This document shows, one piece after another, positions 40,825-52,000 of a stretch of 64,000 nt of DNA. Each line of letters starts with the position of its first letter. Positions within the stretch are counted from its first letter, which is position 1. The stretch spans positions 248,001 through 312,000 of the forward strand of contig CAMCVH010000001.1 of the NCBI GenBank assembly GCA_945881875.1, written 5' to 3'. The position numbers and the translations under genes were made by a program. The DNA is from Polynucleobacter meluiroseus. Its GTDB lineage: Bacteria; Pseudomonadota; Gammaproteobacteria; Burkholderiales; Burkholderiaceae. The notes beneath the pieces are model-generated. The model saw only the letters and a list, made by a program, of their open reading frames with translations, did not search any database and had not been told where the DNA came from.

Positions 40825-42726
40825 ATGAGGATACTCAGTCTCATCCCGCCGATGACTCAGTTAAATACGCCGTATCCATCAACGGCTTACTTAACCGGAT
40901 TTCTTCGTTCTAGAGGGATTGACGCTGTTCAAGATGACTTAGCCTTATCTCTTGTCCTAAGCTTCTTTACCCCTGAAGGTCTTTCTGAAATCCATACCAA
41001 AGTACTAGAAGTTCCAGAGGAGTATCGTAGCGCTACGCTTAACTATTTCTTAGATTACTTCGAAGATTACAGGGCTACGATTGCGCACACCATTCGTTAC
41101 TTGCAGGGCAAGGATAAAACACTGAGCCATCGGATTAATAGCCGTGGCTTTTTACCAGAGGGTCCTCGTTTTGCTGTTTTGGAAACTTATGGTAATGATG
41201 AGGTAGAAGATCCATTAGCTTGGGCCTTTGGTGCTTTAGGTTCTGACGATAAAGCCCGACATCTAGCAACTCTTTATTTGAATGATTTATCCGACGTTCT
41301 TCGTGATGCTGTTGATGATCGTTTTGAATTTGTTCGCTATGCGGAGTCTTTAGCAGGGAGCCAAGCATCTTTTGATCCATTGGCTGATGCTCTTGCGGCT
41401 AAGCCTACCTTGATGGATGAGCATCTCCGCCAACTGACTTTAGCAACCGTTACTAAGCATCAACCTAACTTAGTTCTTTTATCAGTGCCATTCCCAGGAG
41501 CTGTCTATGCTGCTTTAAGGATTGCACAGACTATCAAGTCATTAGATCCTTCGATCAAAATTGGTTTAGGTGGTGGTTTCGTTAATACAGAACTGCGTGA
41601 GTTAAGTGACCCAAGAGTATTTGATTTTGTTGATTATGTAACGCTTGATTCTGGTGAGGCGCCATTGTTGGCTTTACTAGACCATCTGTGCGGTAAGAGA
41701 TTCTCTAGTAGATTAATAAGAACATTTATTAGAAATACTAAAGGTGTTGTTGAGTACATCAATTGGCCTGAGCCAGATGTGCCATTTGAAGAGGTAGGTA
41801 CTGCAACTTGGGATGGTCTACCTTTAGATTCTTATTTGTCATTACTTGATATGTTGAATCCAATGCATCGCTTATGGAGTGATGGTCGTTGGAATAAGTT
41901 AACAGTTGCCCATGGTTGCTACTGGAAGAAATGTAGCTTCTGTGATGTGAGTTTGGACTATATCTCTCGTTATGAGACTGCATCAGCAAGCTTGTTAGTA
42001 GATCGTATCGAGCAAATTATTGCTGAGACAGGACAGACTGGCTTTCATTTTGTGGATGAAGCGGCACCACCAAAAATACTTAAAGCACTAGCAGAAGAAT
42101 TGATTCGTCGAGAAGTAACGATTTCTTGGTGGGGTAATATTCGTTTTGAAAAAACATTTACACCAGAGTTAGCGGAGTTACTAGCGCAAAGCGGTTGTAT
42201 TGCTATGTCAGGTGGCTTGGAAGTGGCATCAGATCGTTTGCTAAATTTAATGCAAAAGGGTGTTTCTGTTGTGCAAGTAGCGCATGTTACTAAGAGCTTC
42301 TCAGATGTCGGTATCTTGGTTCATGCCTATTTAATGTACGGTTTTCCAACCCAAACAGTTCAAGAAACAGTCGATTCCTTAGAATATGTACGACAGTTAT
42401 TTGAAAATGGCTGCATACAAAGTGGTTTCTTTCACAGGTTCACATGCACCGTTCACTCACCTGTCGGCAAAGACCCTAAAGCTTATGGAATTGAATTAGT
42501 GCCATTGCCGCCAGTTACATTTGCTAAAAATGATATTGCTTTCATCGACCCGACGGGAACAGATCACGATAGTTTGGGGCATGGTCTTAAAAAGGCGATC
42601 TATAACTACATGCATGGTATTGCCTTAGACCAAGATGTGAAAACTTGGTTTGATCTGCCGGGGCTAAAAACCCCAAAAACGACGATTTCTCGTCAAGCCA
42701 TTGCTAAAGCACTGAAGTTACAATGA
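40825..42726 (+). CDS. B12-binding-domain radical SAM protein
   Basis: 633 aa; N-terminal cobalamin-binding-like region, GCYWKKCSFCD cluster motif, GGLEVASDRLLNLMQKGV. Confidence 0.85.
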   Translation: MRILSLIPPMTQLNTPYPSTAYLTGFLRSRGIDAVQDDLALSLVLSFFTPEGLSEIHTKVLEVPEEYRSATLNYFLDYFEDYRATIAHTIRYLQGKDKTLSHRINSRGFLPEGPRFAVLETYGNDEVEDPLAWAFGALGSDDKARHLATLYLNDLSDVLRDAVDDRFEFVRYAESLAGSQASFDPLADALAAKPTLMDEHLRQLTLATVTKHQPNLVLLSVPFPGAVYAALRIAQTIKSLDPSIKIGLGGGFVNTELRELSDPRVFDFVDYVTLDSGEAPLLALLDHLCGKRFSSRLIRTFIRNTKGVVEYINWPEPDVPFEEVGTATWDGLPLDSYLSLLDMLNPMHRLWSDGRWNKLTVAHGCYWKKCSFCDVSLDYISRYETASASLLVDRIEQIIAETGQTGFHFVDEAAPPKILKALAEELIRREVTISWWGNIRFEKTFTPELAELLAQSGCIAMSGGLEVASDRLLNLMQKGVSVVQVAHVTKSFSDVGILVHAYLMYGFPTQTVQETVDSLEYVRQLFENGCIQSGFFHRFTCTVHSPVGKDPKAYGIELVPLPPVTFAKNDIAFIDPTGTDHDSLGHGLKKAIYNYMHGIALDQDVKTWFDLPGLKTPKTTISRQAIAKALKLQ

Positions 42727-42754
42727 TGCTTATCCATAATGATCGCGGAATGAC

Positions 42755-43408
42755 ATGACCTACAGCGTTAAAGAACTCTTTCTGACCCTCCAGGGCGAAG
42801 GTGCGCATGCAGGTCGTGCCGCGGTATTCTGTCGTTTTTCTGGTTGTAATCTATGGTCAGGTCGTGAAGAAGATCGTGCAACTTCCATTTGTCAATTTTG
42901 CGACACGGATTTTGTTGGGACAGATGGTGAGGGCGGTGGCAAGTTTGAAACCCCGGAATCACTAGCTGAAAGAATCAATTCTTTTTGGGGAGATGGTGAT
43001 CCGCATCATAAATATGTGGTGTTTACCGGTGGCGAACCATTATTACAATTAGATGATGCTTTGATTAAGGCCCTCAAAGGACAAGGTTTTGAAATTGGGA
43101 TTGAGACCAATGGCACGATCAGAGCGCCTCAGGGCATTGATTGGATCTGTGTCAGTCCTAAATTCGGCTCAGAATTGGTTCAAGTCCAAGGTGATGAAAT
43201 CAAGTTAGTGATTCCGCAGTTAGGTCATCAAGATAACTTGCAACAAATACTCATTCGTTTTGAGAAGATGTCTTTTAAGCACCATTACTTGCAAGCCTTA
43301 GATGGCCCCAATTTAGATGCCAACAGAGCCTTAGCGATTAAGATTTGTCAAAAGCGCCCCTTGTGGCGTTTAAGTACCCAAACCCACAAGCTATTGGGCA
43401 TTAGATAG
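42755..43408 (+). CDS. queE: 7-carboxy-7-deazaguanine synthase
   Basis: LTLQGEGAHAGRAAVFCRFSGCNLWSGRE...CQFCDTDF, VFTGGEPLLQ. Confidence 0.93.
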   Translation: MTYSVKELFLTLQGEGAHAGRAAVFCRFSGCNLWSGREEDRATSICQFCDTDFVGTDGEGGGKFETPESLAERINSFWGDGDPHHKYVVFTGGEPLLQLDDALIKALKGQGFEIGIETNGTIRAPQGIDWICVSPKFGSELVQVQGDEIKLVIPQLGHQDNLQQILIRFEKMSFKHHYLQALDGPNLDANRALAIKICQKRPLWRLSTQTHKLLGIR

Positions 43409-43413
43409 GCTTT

Positions 43414-43866
43414 ATGAATAAGAAAACTGAAATTACTCGTCGCTTAGAATTTGATGCAGGTCACCGTATTCCGCATCATGGCGGTCACTGCAAACACATT
43501 CATGGCCATCGCTATGTGATTGAAGTGACTGTATCGGGTGATGTTTTAAATCACCAGGGTCATAGTGATGACGGTATGGTGCTAGATTTTGGTGATATTA
43601 AAAAAATAACGAATGAATTGATCGTTGAGAAATGGGATCATGCTTTTTTAGTTGCTAAAGAAGATGAGGTTTTGGTTAATTTCTTGGCAACGATTCCTGG
43701 ACATAAAACAATTGTTTTGGATTGCATTCCAACTGTTGAGAATTTAGCTCAAACTGCTTTTAAGATTTTGGAGCCCGTATTTAAAGAGTGCTTTCATGGT
43801 CGCTTGAATTTAGGCCGCTTGCGTATTTATGAAACACCTAATTGTTGGGCTGATGTTCATGCCTAA
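43414..43866 (+). CDS. queD: 6-carboxytetrahydropterin synthase
   Basis: FDAGHRIPHHGGHCKHIHGHRY; PTPS family. Confidence 0.92.
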   Translation: MNKKTEITRRLEFDAGHRIPHHGGHCKHIHGHRYVIEVTVSGDVLNHQGHSDDGMVLDFGDIKKITNELIVEKWDHAFLVAKEDEVLVNFLATIPGHKTIVLDCIPTVENLAQTAFKILEPVFKECFHGRLNLGRLRIYETPNCWADVHA

Positions 43867-44335
43867 CTCCAGTCATCCACGAGATGCTGAGTTCATGCAA
43901 TTAGCATTAGCTCAGGCGGAATTGGCTCGTGCGGCAGGTGAGGTTCCAGTGGGTGCTGTCTTAGTGTTCAATGATGAAGTAATTGCTGTAGGTCATAACC
44001 AACCAATCAGTCAGAATGATCCAAGCAGTCACGCAGAGATGGTAGTTCTTCGATCAGCAGGGCAAAAGCTGAGTAACTATCGATTACCGGACACAACGCT
44101 TTATGTGACTTTAGAGCCTTGCATGATGTGTTCGGGCGCTATCATGCATGCACGTGTTTCACGATTAGTTTATGGTGCCAAAGATCCCAAGACGGGATGT
44201 GTCCATAGCGCTTTAAATCTGTTTGACCATGAGCAATTAAATCACCATACAATAGTTGAAGATGGCGTATTAGAAGAATCTTGCGCCCAGGTATTAAAAG
44301 ATTTCTTTAAAGAGCGTCGTACTCAAAATTCATGA
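43859..44335 (+). CDS. tadA: tRNA-specific adenosine deaminase
   Basis: SHAEMVVLR and PCMMCSGAIMHARV zinc motifs; start at MPNSSHPRD. Confidence 0.93.
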   Translation: MPNSSHPRDAEFMQLALAQAELARAAGEVPVGAVLVFNDEVIAVGHNQPISQNDPSSHAEMVVLRSAGQKLSNYRLPDTTLYVTLEPCMMCSGAIMHARVSRLVYGAKDPKTGCVHSALNLFDHEQLNHHTIVEDGVLEESCAQVLKDFFKERRTQNS

Positions 44336-45249
44336 ACTTACACCTTATAGCTCCTTCAGGATGTTTACCCGATCCAACGGTTGTTGATCAGGGTATTGCT
44401 TGGCTAAAAGGTAAGGGTGTAAATGTTCAAAATATTTCATGTACTCAACGACAATTCCAACGCTTTGCAGGAACAGATATTGAACGATTGGAAGATATCA
44501 ATGCGATAGCTCACCTATCCAACACCGTGGTGATGTCACTGCGTGGTGGTTATGGTTTGAGTCGGTTGATGAATGATATCCAATGGCAGGCTATTGGTAA
44601 TCAAGTCCATAAAGGTCTGCAGATTGTGGGCCACAGTGATTTCACAGCATTTAATTTAGGCTTATTCGCTAAAACTGGCGCGCCAAGTTTTGCAGGCCCT
44701 ATGTTTAGTTATGATTTTTGTGGGGATGTTTCATCATTTACCTGGAAGCACTTCAACCAAGTTATATCACATAGCACTCTAGAGGTAGAGGTTTTATCGC
44801 CACAAAGTATTGAAAAACCCATTGGTATTGATTTGAGTGACCAGGCGGTTTTATGGGGTGGCAATCTCACCATGCTGACCAGTCTTTTGGGCACAGATTA
44901 CATGCCAAGTCACGAGCAGGTGAAGGGCGGTATTTTGTTCCTCGAGGATGTTAACGAGCATCCCTATCGATTAGAGCGCATGCTTTACCAATTGATTGAT
45001 GCTGGGTATTTAGCTGAGCAAAGAGCCATCCTGATCGGCGAGATCTCTGCCTATAAATTGAGTGAGACTGATCGAGGCTATGATTTAGATCAAGCACTTG
45101 GTGCTATCAGGCAAAGATTGAATTGCCAAGTTCCTGTTTTAACTGATCTGCCATTTGGGCATTGTGCAGATAAGTTAACTCTCCCAATCGGCCGTTTTGC
45201 GAGCATTTCTGCCAGCCAAACTGGCTACATTCTTAAATCTAACTGGTAA
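44332..45249 (+). CDS. ldcA: LD-carboxypeptidase
   Basis: S66 family: APSGC...SLRGGYGLSRL...GHSDFTA...FLEDVNEHPYRLERML. Confidence 0.88.
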   Translation: MNLHLIAPSGCLPDPTVVDQGIAWLKGKGVNVQNISCTQRQFQRFAGTDIERLEDINAIAHLSNTVVMSLRGGYGLSRLMNDIQWQAIGNQVHKGLQIVGHSDFTAFNLGLFAKTGAPSFAGPMFSYDFCGDVSSFTWKHFNQVISHSTLEVEVLSPQSIEKPIGIDLSDQAVLWGGNLTMLTSLLGTDYMPSHEQVKGGILFLEDVNEHPYRLERMLYQLIDAGYLAEQRAILIGEISAYKLSETDRGYDLDQALGAIRQRLNCQVPVLTDLPFGHCADKLTLPIGRFASISASQTGYILKSNW

Positions 45250-45332
45250 TTTTTAAGCTTTCTGAGTATTAACTAGTTGGTTTGGTTAAAATAGAAGGCT
45301 TTTGTTACCTCACACTTTTACAGGCAAATAAC

Positions 45333-46940
45333 GTGCTTTCAGCTGCAAATATCACCATGCAATTCGGGGCTAAGCCCTTATTCGAAAATATCTCCGTTAA
45401 ATTCGGTGGCGGTAATCGCTACGGTTTGATCGGTGCGAATGGTTGCGGTAAATCAACTTTTATGAAGATCCTGGGTTCAGATCTAGAGCCAACAGCAGGA
45501 AACGTTTCATTAGAGCCGAACATCCGTTTAGGTAAACTGCGTCAAGATCAATTTGCTTACGAAGATAAACGTGTTCTAGATGTGGTGATGATGGGTCACG
45601 AAGATATGTGGAATGCTGCAGCGGAGCGTGATGCTTTGTATGCTAATCCAGATGCCACCGATGAAGACTACATGCGCGCTGCGGAGTTAGAGACAAAATT
45701 TGCAGAATATGGTGGCTATACAGCAGGTGCTAGAGCAGGTGAGTTGCTATTAGGTATTGGTATTCCTACTGAACAACATAATGGACTGATGAGTGAAGTA
45801 GCTCCGGGTTGGAAGTTACGTGTTTTGTTAGCCCAAGCATTATTTTCAGATCCAGATGTTTTATTACTTGATGAGCCAACTAACAACTTAGATATTCACT
45901 CGATTCATTGGTTAGAAGATATTCTGAATGCTCGTAACAGCACGATGATTATTATTTCCCATGATCGCCACTTTTTAAATGCTGTTTGCTCACATATGGC
46001 AGACATGGACTTTGGAACATTGACTGTTTACCCAGGCAACTATGACTCGTATATGTTGGCTTCTATGCAAGCGCGTACACAGCAATTAGCTAACAACACA
46101 AAAGCTAAAGAGAAGATTGAAGAGTTACAAGCCTTCGTGAGACGATTCTCTGCAAATGCTTCTAAGGCCAGTCAAGCTACTTCAAGACAGCGTCAGTTAG
46201 AAAAGATTGAAGTGGTTGAAATTAAACCTTCTTCACGTCAAAACCCATTTATTCGTTTTGAGTACGATAAGAAGTTACATAACATCGTGATGGAGTGCGA
46301 TGCTTTAACCAAAACTTATGACCGCGATATCTTCAAGAATTTTAAATTGATGATTCGTCCCGGCGAAAAAGTAGCCATCATTGGTGAGAATGGTGCCGGT
46401 AAAACGACGCTTCTCAAGTCAATCTTAAGCGAACGCTTTGGCGGTATTGCAACCGACTCTGGCACGGTGAAGTGGTCTGAAAATGCAGACGTAGGTTACA
46501 TGCCTCAAGATACCAGCGAGTGTTTCCCGGTTGATACAGTATTGCTTGAGTGGATGGGGCAGTGGGGTAAGCCAGGTGATGATGATCAAGTAATTCGTGG
46601 CACCTTGGGACGTTTACTGTTCTCTGGTAACGATATCGGTAAGTCTGTTCGGGTCATCTCTGGTGGTGAAAAAGGTCGAATGATCTGGGGTAAGTTGATG
46701 CTTCAAAAGCACAACGTTTTAGCTATGGATGAGCCAACCAATCACATGGATATGGAATCTATTGAGAGTCTACAAACTTCATTAGAGAGATATGACGGTA
46801 CTGTGATTTTTGTTTCTCATGACCGTGAATTTATTACAGGTTTGGCAACTAGAATCTTAGAAGTTCGCAATGATGGAACAGTGACAGATTTTGAAGGTAG
46901 CTACGAAGAGTACTTGGTGAGTCAGTCGATCGAAGGTTAA
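45333..46940 (+). CDS. ABC-F family ATP-binding protein (YbiT-like)
   Basis: Two Walker A/B sets, GANGCGKST and [12 protein letters not shown] start at [11 protein letters not shown]. Confidence 0.9.
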   Translation: MLSAANITMQFGAKPLFENISVKFGGGNRYGLIGANGCGKSTFMKILGSDLEPTAGNVSLEPNIRLGKLRQDQFAYEDKRVLDVVMMGHEDMWNAAAERDALYANPDATDEDYMRAAELETKFAEYGGYTAGARAGELLLGIGIPTEQHNGLMSEVAPGWKLRVLLAQALFSDPDVLLLDEPTNNLDIHSIHWLEDILNARNSTMIIISHDRHFLNAVCSHMADMDFGTLTVYPGNYDSYMLASMQARTQQLANNTKAKEKIEELQAFVRRFSANASKASQATSRQRQLEKIEVVEIKPSSRQNPFIRFEYDKKLHNIVMECDALTKTYDRDIFKNFKLMIRPGEKVAIIGENGAGKTTLLKSILSERFGGIATDSGTVKWSENADVGYMPQDTSECFPVDTVLLEWMGQWGKPGDDDQVIRGTLGRLLFSGNDIGKSVRVISGGEKGRMIWGKLMLQKHNVLAMDEPTNHMDMESIESLQTSLERYDGTVIFVSHDREFITGLATRILEVRNDGTVTDFEGSYEEYLVSQSIEG

Positions 46941-47188
46941 CTCTTTCTTGTAAAACGCATAGCAGTGGCCTCATGGGTAATGCGCGTCCAAACAACGTGC
47001 TTTTCCTCTGGGGTCATGAAAACCCAGTTACAAACCTCTAGGGCAGTTCGGCCACAACCTTTACAGATATCATCAAATAAAGTGGAGCAAACTCCAACAC
47101 AAGGTGAGTCAGCATTCTCTTCATTAATGATCAAAGGTACTTGAGATGTTGCATTAATGTTGTTAGGGTTTGTCATAAAGATATGCAA
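46937..47188 (-). CDS. DUF1289 family protein
   Basis: [28 protein letters not shown] motif. Confidence 0.85.
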   Translation of the reverse strand: MHIFMTNPNNINATSQVPLIINEENADSPCVGVCSTLFDDICKGCGRTALEVCNWVFMTPEEKHVVWTRITHEATAMRFTRKS

Positions 47189-47484
47189 GTTAGAGTTTGG
47201 GAACCTTTTGTCCAGGCGCCGGTTTTAGATGAAAAAGATATAGCGGATTGTTCTGCAGTACCTGAGCAGTTTAAGTCAAAATAACTAGTCGGACCTAAAC
47301 TTCCGCAAAATTTGTACTGATCCCTATCAACACTCATGATGGAGCCTTCCAGAATCATCCGTAAAGGTTTTTCATCAGCATTGCTGGGGTCAACTTTACA
47401 ATGCCATGTAACGTAATCGTTTCTGTCACAGCCCAATAAAATAAATGGCAAAAGTATTAATAAAGGTAATTTTTTTAAAAACAT
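47173..47484 (-). CDS. small hypothetical lipoprotein
   Basis: MFLKKLPLLILLPFILLGC lipobox. Confidence 0.7.
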   Translation of the reverse strand: MFLKKLPLLILLPFILLGCDRNDYVTWHCKVDPSNADEKPLRMILEGSIMSVDRDQYKFCGSLGPTSYFDLNCSGTAEQSAISFSSKTGAWTKGSQTLTCISL

Positions 47485-48145
47485 GTCCACGAATATAGCT
47501 CAATCTCATACAACGCGTGAATCTTGGTTACAAGCAGCCGTTCATTCCTTAGAACCTACTTTTTCAAAGGCTGGATTTGCGATTCCCCCTGTGAAAGTTT
47601 CTTGTGGCTGGCCCGCATCAAGTTCTCCCCGAACCACATTAGGGCAATGTTGGCCTCGTGAGCGTTCGGGTGATATGGTTAATGAGATCTTTGTATCCCC
47701 TAAATTAGAGGACCCTGTGGAGGTCCTAGATACTCTGGTACATGAGCTTTGTCATGCGATTGATGATTGTCACAGTGGGCATGGTGAGGACTTTAAAGAT
47801 ATCGCTCAGTGTGTTGGACTAGAAGGACCAGCACGCAGCGCTCATGCTACTGAAGAGCTTAAAGTAAGTTTGATGATGATTGCTGATAGATTAGGGCAGT
47901 ATCCTCATAAAGCGATTATTTTCCCGCCACCCAGAGCCAATAATACCCAGCGTGCTAAAGCCAAATGTGGCCAATGTGGCTATGAGGTCAGCCTATTAAA
48001 GAAATGGGCCTCGATGGGTGCGCCCATTTGTCCTAAAGACAATATACGCATGGAAGAAGTTGTTTCAGACCTTCTTGAAGAAACAGCTGAAGAAGAAAAA
48101 ACTCGTAAAGATAAAGAAAAAGAAATTAAGAGAGCAGTTTGTTAA
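47483..48145 (+). CDS. SprT-like metalloprotease domain protein
   Basis: TLVHELCHAIDDCHSGHGEDF zinc motif; C-terminal CGQCGYEV. Confidence 0.85.
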   Translation: MSTNIAQSHTTRESWLQAAVHSLEPTFSKAGFAIPPVKVSCGWPASSSPRTTLGQCWPRERSGDMVNEIFVSPKLEDPVEVLDTLVHELCHAIDDCHSGHGEDFKDIAQCVGLEGPARSAHATEELKVSLMMIADRLGQYPHKAIIFPPPRANNTQRAKAKCGQCGYEVSLLKKWASMGAPICPKDNIRMEEVVSDLLEETAEEEKTRKDKEKEIKRAVC

Positions 48146-48177
48146 TTTAGTAAAAGGGTTTACAACAAGAATCTTTT

Positions 48178-49026
48178 TTACAAAAGATCTAAGCAAGCAT
48201 CTAAGCCCACATGATCAAAAGCCATATCTGCTTTCTCTTTCACAATCGGTTTGGCACGATAACCAATCGATAGCCCTGAACCTTGCATCATGAGCAAATC
48301 ATTCGAGCCGTCACCCATTGTGACAGCAGCATGTTTATTGATCCCAAGACTCAAGCAACGCGCGTCAACGTAAGCGGCTTTAGCTGCGCCATCAACGATA
48401 TTACCGAGCACTTGGCCGGTTAATACGCCATCAATGATTTCTAACTGGTTAGCGTGAGTCCCCGAGAGATTCAATTCTGCTTGTAGCTTGTGTGTGAAGA
48501 AGGTAAAGCCACCAGAAACCAATAAAGTATGGATACCTTTGGCGTGAGCACCAGCAATCAGTTCTTTCGCACCAAGGTTGAGACGTAAGCGATCTTTAAA
48601 AACCCCTTCAAGTGCCTTCTCAGGTACTCCTTTCAGAAGAGCGACGCGACGTCGCAGGCACTCACTGAAATCATTGATCTCACCACGCATGGCTGCTTCT
48701 GTGATTTCAGAAACTTCTTTCTTTTTACCCACTGCATCGGCAATTTCATCAATGCACTCAATATTGATGAGGGTGGAATCCATATCCATGGCTAATACTT
48801 TGATTTGGCTCGGGTCAAAATGCCTCGGTAAAAATCCAATATCAGTGTCATGCAAGGCGCAAAGATTGCGTAAGTGAGTTCTTTGCTCAAGACTTAAGTT
48901 CTCGCTTAATTCAAGAACTGTTGTTTTCACTGTTTTAGGAATAAATGATTGAACAGTATGAGCCGCCCCAATCTTTATGATTAATTGAGGATCAATTGCG
49001 CTAGCGTGGAATAGTGCTATTTGCAT
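48178..49026 (-). CDS. serB: phosphoserine phosphatase
   Basis: HAD motifs AMDMDSTLINIECIDEIAD, VSGGFTFF, MGDGSNDLLMM. Confidence 0.94.
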   Translation of the reverse strand: MQIALFHASAIDPQLIIKIGAAHTVQSFIPKTVKTTVLELSENLSLEQRTHLRNLCALHDTDIGFLPRHFDPSQIKVLAMDMDSTLINIECIDEIADAVGKKKEVSEITEAAMRGEINDFSECLRRRVALLKGVPEKALEGVFKDRLRLNLGAKELIAGAHAKGIHTLLVSGGFTFFTHKLQAELNLSGTHANQLEIIDGVLTGQVLGNIVDGAAKAAYVDARCLSLGINKHAAVTMGDGSNDLLMMQGSGLSIGYRAKPIVKEKADMAFDHVGLDACLDLL

Positions 49027-49035
49027 AATTAACTC

Positions 49036-52000
49036 TTATTTTATCTCTTTGACTACAGTATCGCCTAAGTGCTTAAACAACTGGCGAATCGCCTCTAAAC
49101 GCTGAGCAAAAGTAATAAAAGCTTCCTTATCAGCAGGAAGAATCTTCAGTTTATCTTGCCCGTTCAATTGCACGCGCTTATTGGTTTGAACCAACTGAAT
49201 GATCTTGATCGGATCAATCGGCGGATTAGGTATAAATTGAATGGTGATCTGAACGGGATTAGCATCAATCTTCTTAATTCCTAATCGAGCCATATTGAGT
49301 CTTAAGCGATGAGTTTCAAATAAAGACAAGGCTTGTTCTGGTAATTCACCAAAACGATCAACCAATTCCTCACGGATATCAATCAGCTTTTCATGAGTTT
49401 CAACACTGGCTAAACGTTTATATAAAGACAAACGCTCATGAACGTCTGGACAGTAATTATTGGTGAGTAGAGCAGGAACTCCCAATGTAATATCAGTGAT
49501 GATTTCCATGGGAGCCATCAAGTCGGGCTCTTTGCCACTCTTGAGAGATTTAACAGCTTTATTCAACATTTCCGTATATAGCTGAAATCCAATCTCAGAA
49601 ATATCACCCGATTGCTTATCGCCTAATACTTCACCCGCGCCACGAATCTCTAAGTCATGCATGGCTAAATAAAAACCAGAGCCTAATTCTTCCATGGCCT
49701 GAATGGCGTCCAGTCTTAACTTGGCCTGTTTCGTCAAAGCCTCTGGGTCAGGAACTGTCAGGTAAGCATAGGCTTGATGGTGAGAGCGACCTACGCGGCC
49801 ACGTAACTGATGTAACTGCGCCAAACCAAACTTATCAGCTCGGTGCATGATGATCGTATTGGCCGTTGGAACGTCAATACCCGTTTCAATAATGGTGGTA
49901 CATAACAAAACATTGGAGCGCTGCGTTACAAAGTCACGCATGACACGCTCTAGATCTCGCTCATGCATTTGTCCATGAGCAACAACGATACGAGCTTCAG
50001 GTAAGAGCTTCTCTAAAGACTGTCTGCGATTTTCAATCGTATCGACTTCATTATGTAAGAAGTAAACCTGTCCACCTCGTTTGATTTCTCGGAGGACTGC
50101 TTCTCGAATAATCCCATCGCTCTCGCGTCTCACAAAAGTCTTAATCGCTAACCGCTTCTGAGGTGCAGTCGCTATTACAGAGAAGTCTCTTAAACCTTCT
50201 AAAGCCATACCCAAGGTTCTTGGAATAGGAGTAGCAGTGAGCATCAAAATATCCACCTCAGCACGCAATGTTTTGAGTGCTTCTTTTTGGCGAACACCAA
50301 AGCGATGTTCTTCGTCGATGATCACCAAACCTAATCTTGGGAACTTCACATCGGCTGAAAATAACTTATGTGTACCAATGACAATATCTGCATCACCTTT
50401 AGCCATCGCATCAAGAGCCGCTTTGACTTCTTTAGCAGTTTTAAAACGTGATAGCTCTACAATTTTCACAGGCCAGTCAGCAAAGCGATCTTTCCAAGTT
50501 TCTGCATGTTGTTCGGCAAGTAGGGTGGTAGGAGCCAATATGGCTACTTGCTTACCACCCATCACAGCTAGGAAGCTAGCTCGCAGAGCGACTTCTGTTT
50601 TACCAAAGCCCACATCACCACATATGAGGCGATCCATTGGTTTGTCGCTGGTCATATCTTGAATCACAGCTGCAATCGCCGCTGTTTGGTCAGCAGTTTC
50701 TTCAAAACCAAAGCCATCGGCAAATGCTTCATAGTCATGTGCCGAAAATTCAAAAGCGTGACCTTTACGAAGAGCTCTTGCAGCATAAAGATTAAGTAAC
50801 TCAGCAGCAGTATCTCTAATTTGTTGAGCAGCCTTGCGCTTGGCTTTTTCCCATTGACCTGAACCCAGTTGATGCAATGGCGCTGTGTCTGGATCCGAGC
50901 CTGCGTATCTAGAAATTAACTGTAACTGTTGGACTGGCACATACAGAGCAGCGGCATGAGCGTAAAGGAGATGCAAATATTCTTCTTCGCCATGACCCAC
51001 GTCTAACAAAATCAAACCTTGGTAGCGACCGATACCATGCTCTGCATGAACGACGGGATCACCGACTTTTAATTCAGAAAGATCGCGTACGAGTGTGTCA
51101 ACGTTACTCGCTTCTTTATCTTTACCCTTACGTCTTACCCTGGCACTTGCCGCAAATAATTCAGTTTCGGTAATGATGATAAGTTGCGCTGCTGTTGAAA
51201 CAAAGCCATCATGGATTGTGCTGTGAGTGATCCCTAGTGGACTATCTGATATCAGAAAATCGGCCAAGCTATCAGCTTGATGTACGTGAAGACCATTTTC
51301 TTCTAGCAACTGACGAACGGTTTCACGACGACCAGCACTATCAGTACTAATTAATATTCTTGAATTTGTTGTTGATGCCAAATGTTTGAGTTTGACAATC
51401 GGATCAGCTTCTTTGCGATTAACTGCAATGTCAGGCAGATGTAAAAAAGCAATATCAGTAACGAGCTCTTCTGATGAAGCATCATTTCCAACATTTTTAT
51501 CTGACCCAATATTTTGTAATTGCAATCTTGCAAAAGGTTTCAATAAGCTAAACAACTCATCGTTTTGTAAATAAAGTTGTTTAGGATCTAAAACAGGTCT
51601 GGCTGAATCATGCTTTAAGAAGTTATAGCGTTGCTGTGTATCTTGCCAAAAACCTCGGACATTAGTTTCTAAATCACCATGGATACCCAGCCAAACAGGA
51701 CCTTTACTTAAAGGTAAGTAGTCAAAGACTGTGGCACTACCTTCAAAAAAGAGAGGTAAGTAAGACTCGATACCAGCACTTGGGATGCCTAAACCGATAT
51801 CTTTATAAATACTGCAGCGTGTTGGATCGCCATCAAAGACCTCACGCCAGCGCCCACGGAATGCTGTTCTAGATTCTTCATCCATCGGAAATTCATGGCC
51901 AGGGAGTAAACGTACTTCTTGCACCGGAAATAAACTTCTTTGTGTATCTGGATCAAATGATCGGATCTGATCAATCTCATCACCAAACAAATCGATGCGA

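Noticed and set aside
40825-42726. B12-radical SAM gene as part of the mobile element
   Set aside because: Lies outside attR and contains the ordinary host complement of GATC/CATG sites.
50237-50662. 141 aa ORF antisense to mfd
   Set aside because: Shadow of the conserved helicase coding sequence.
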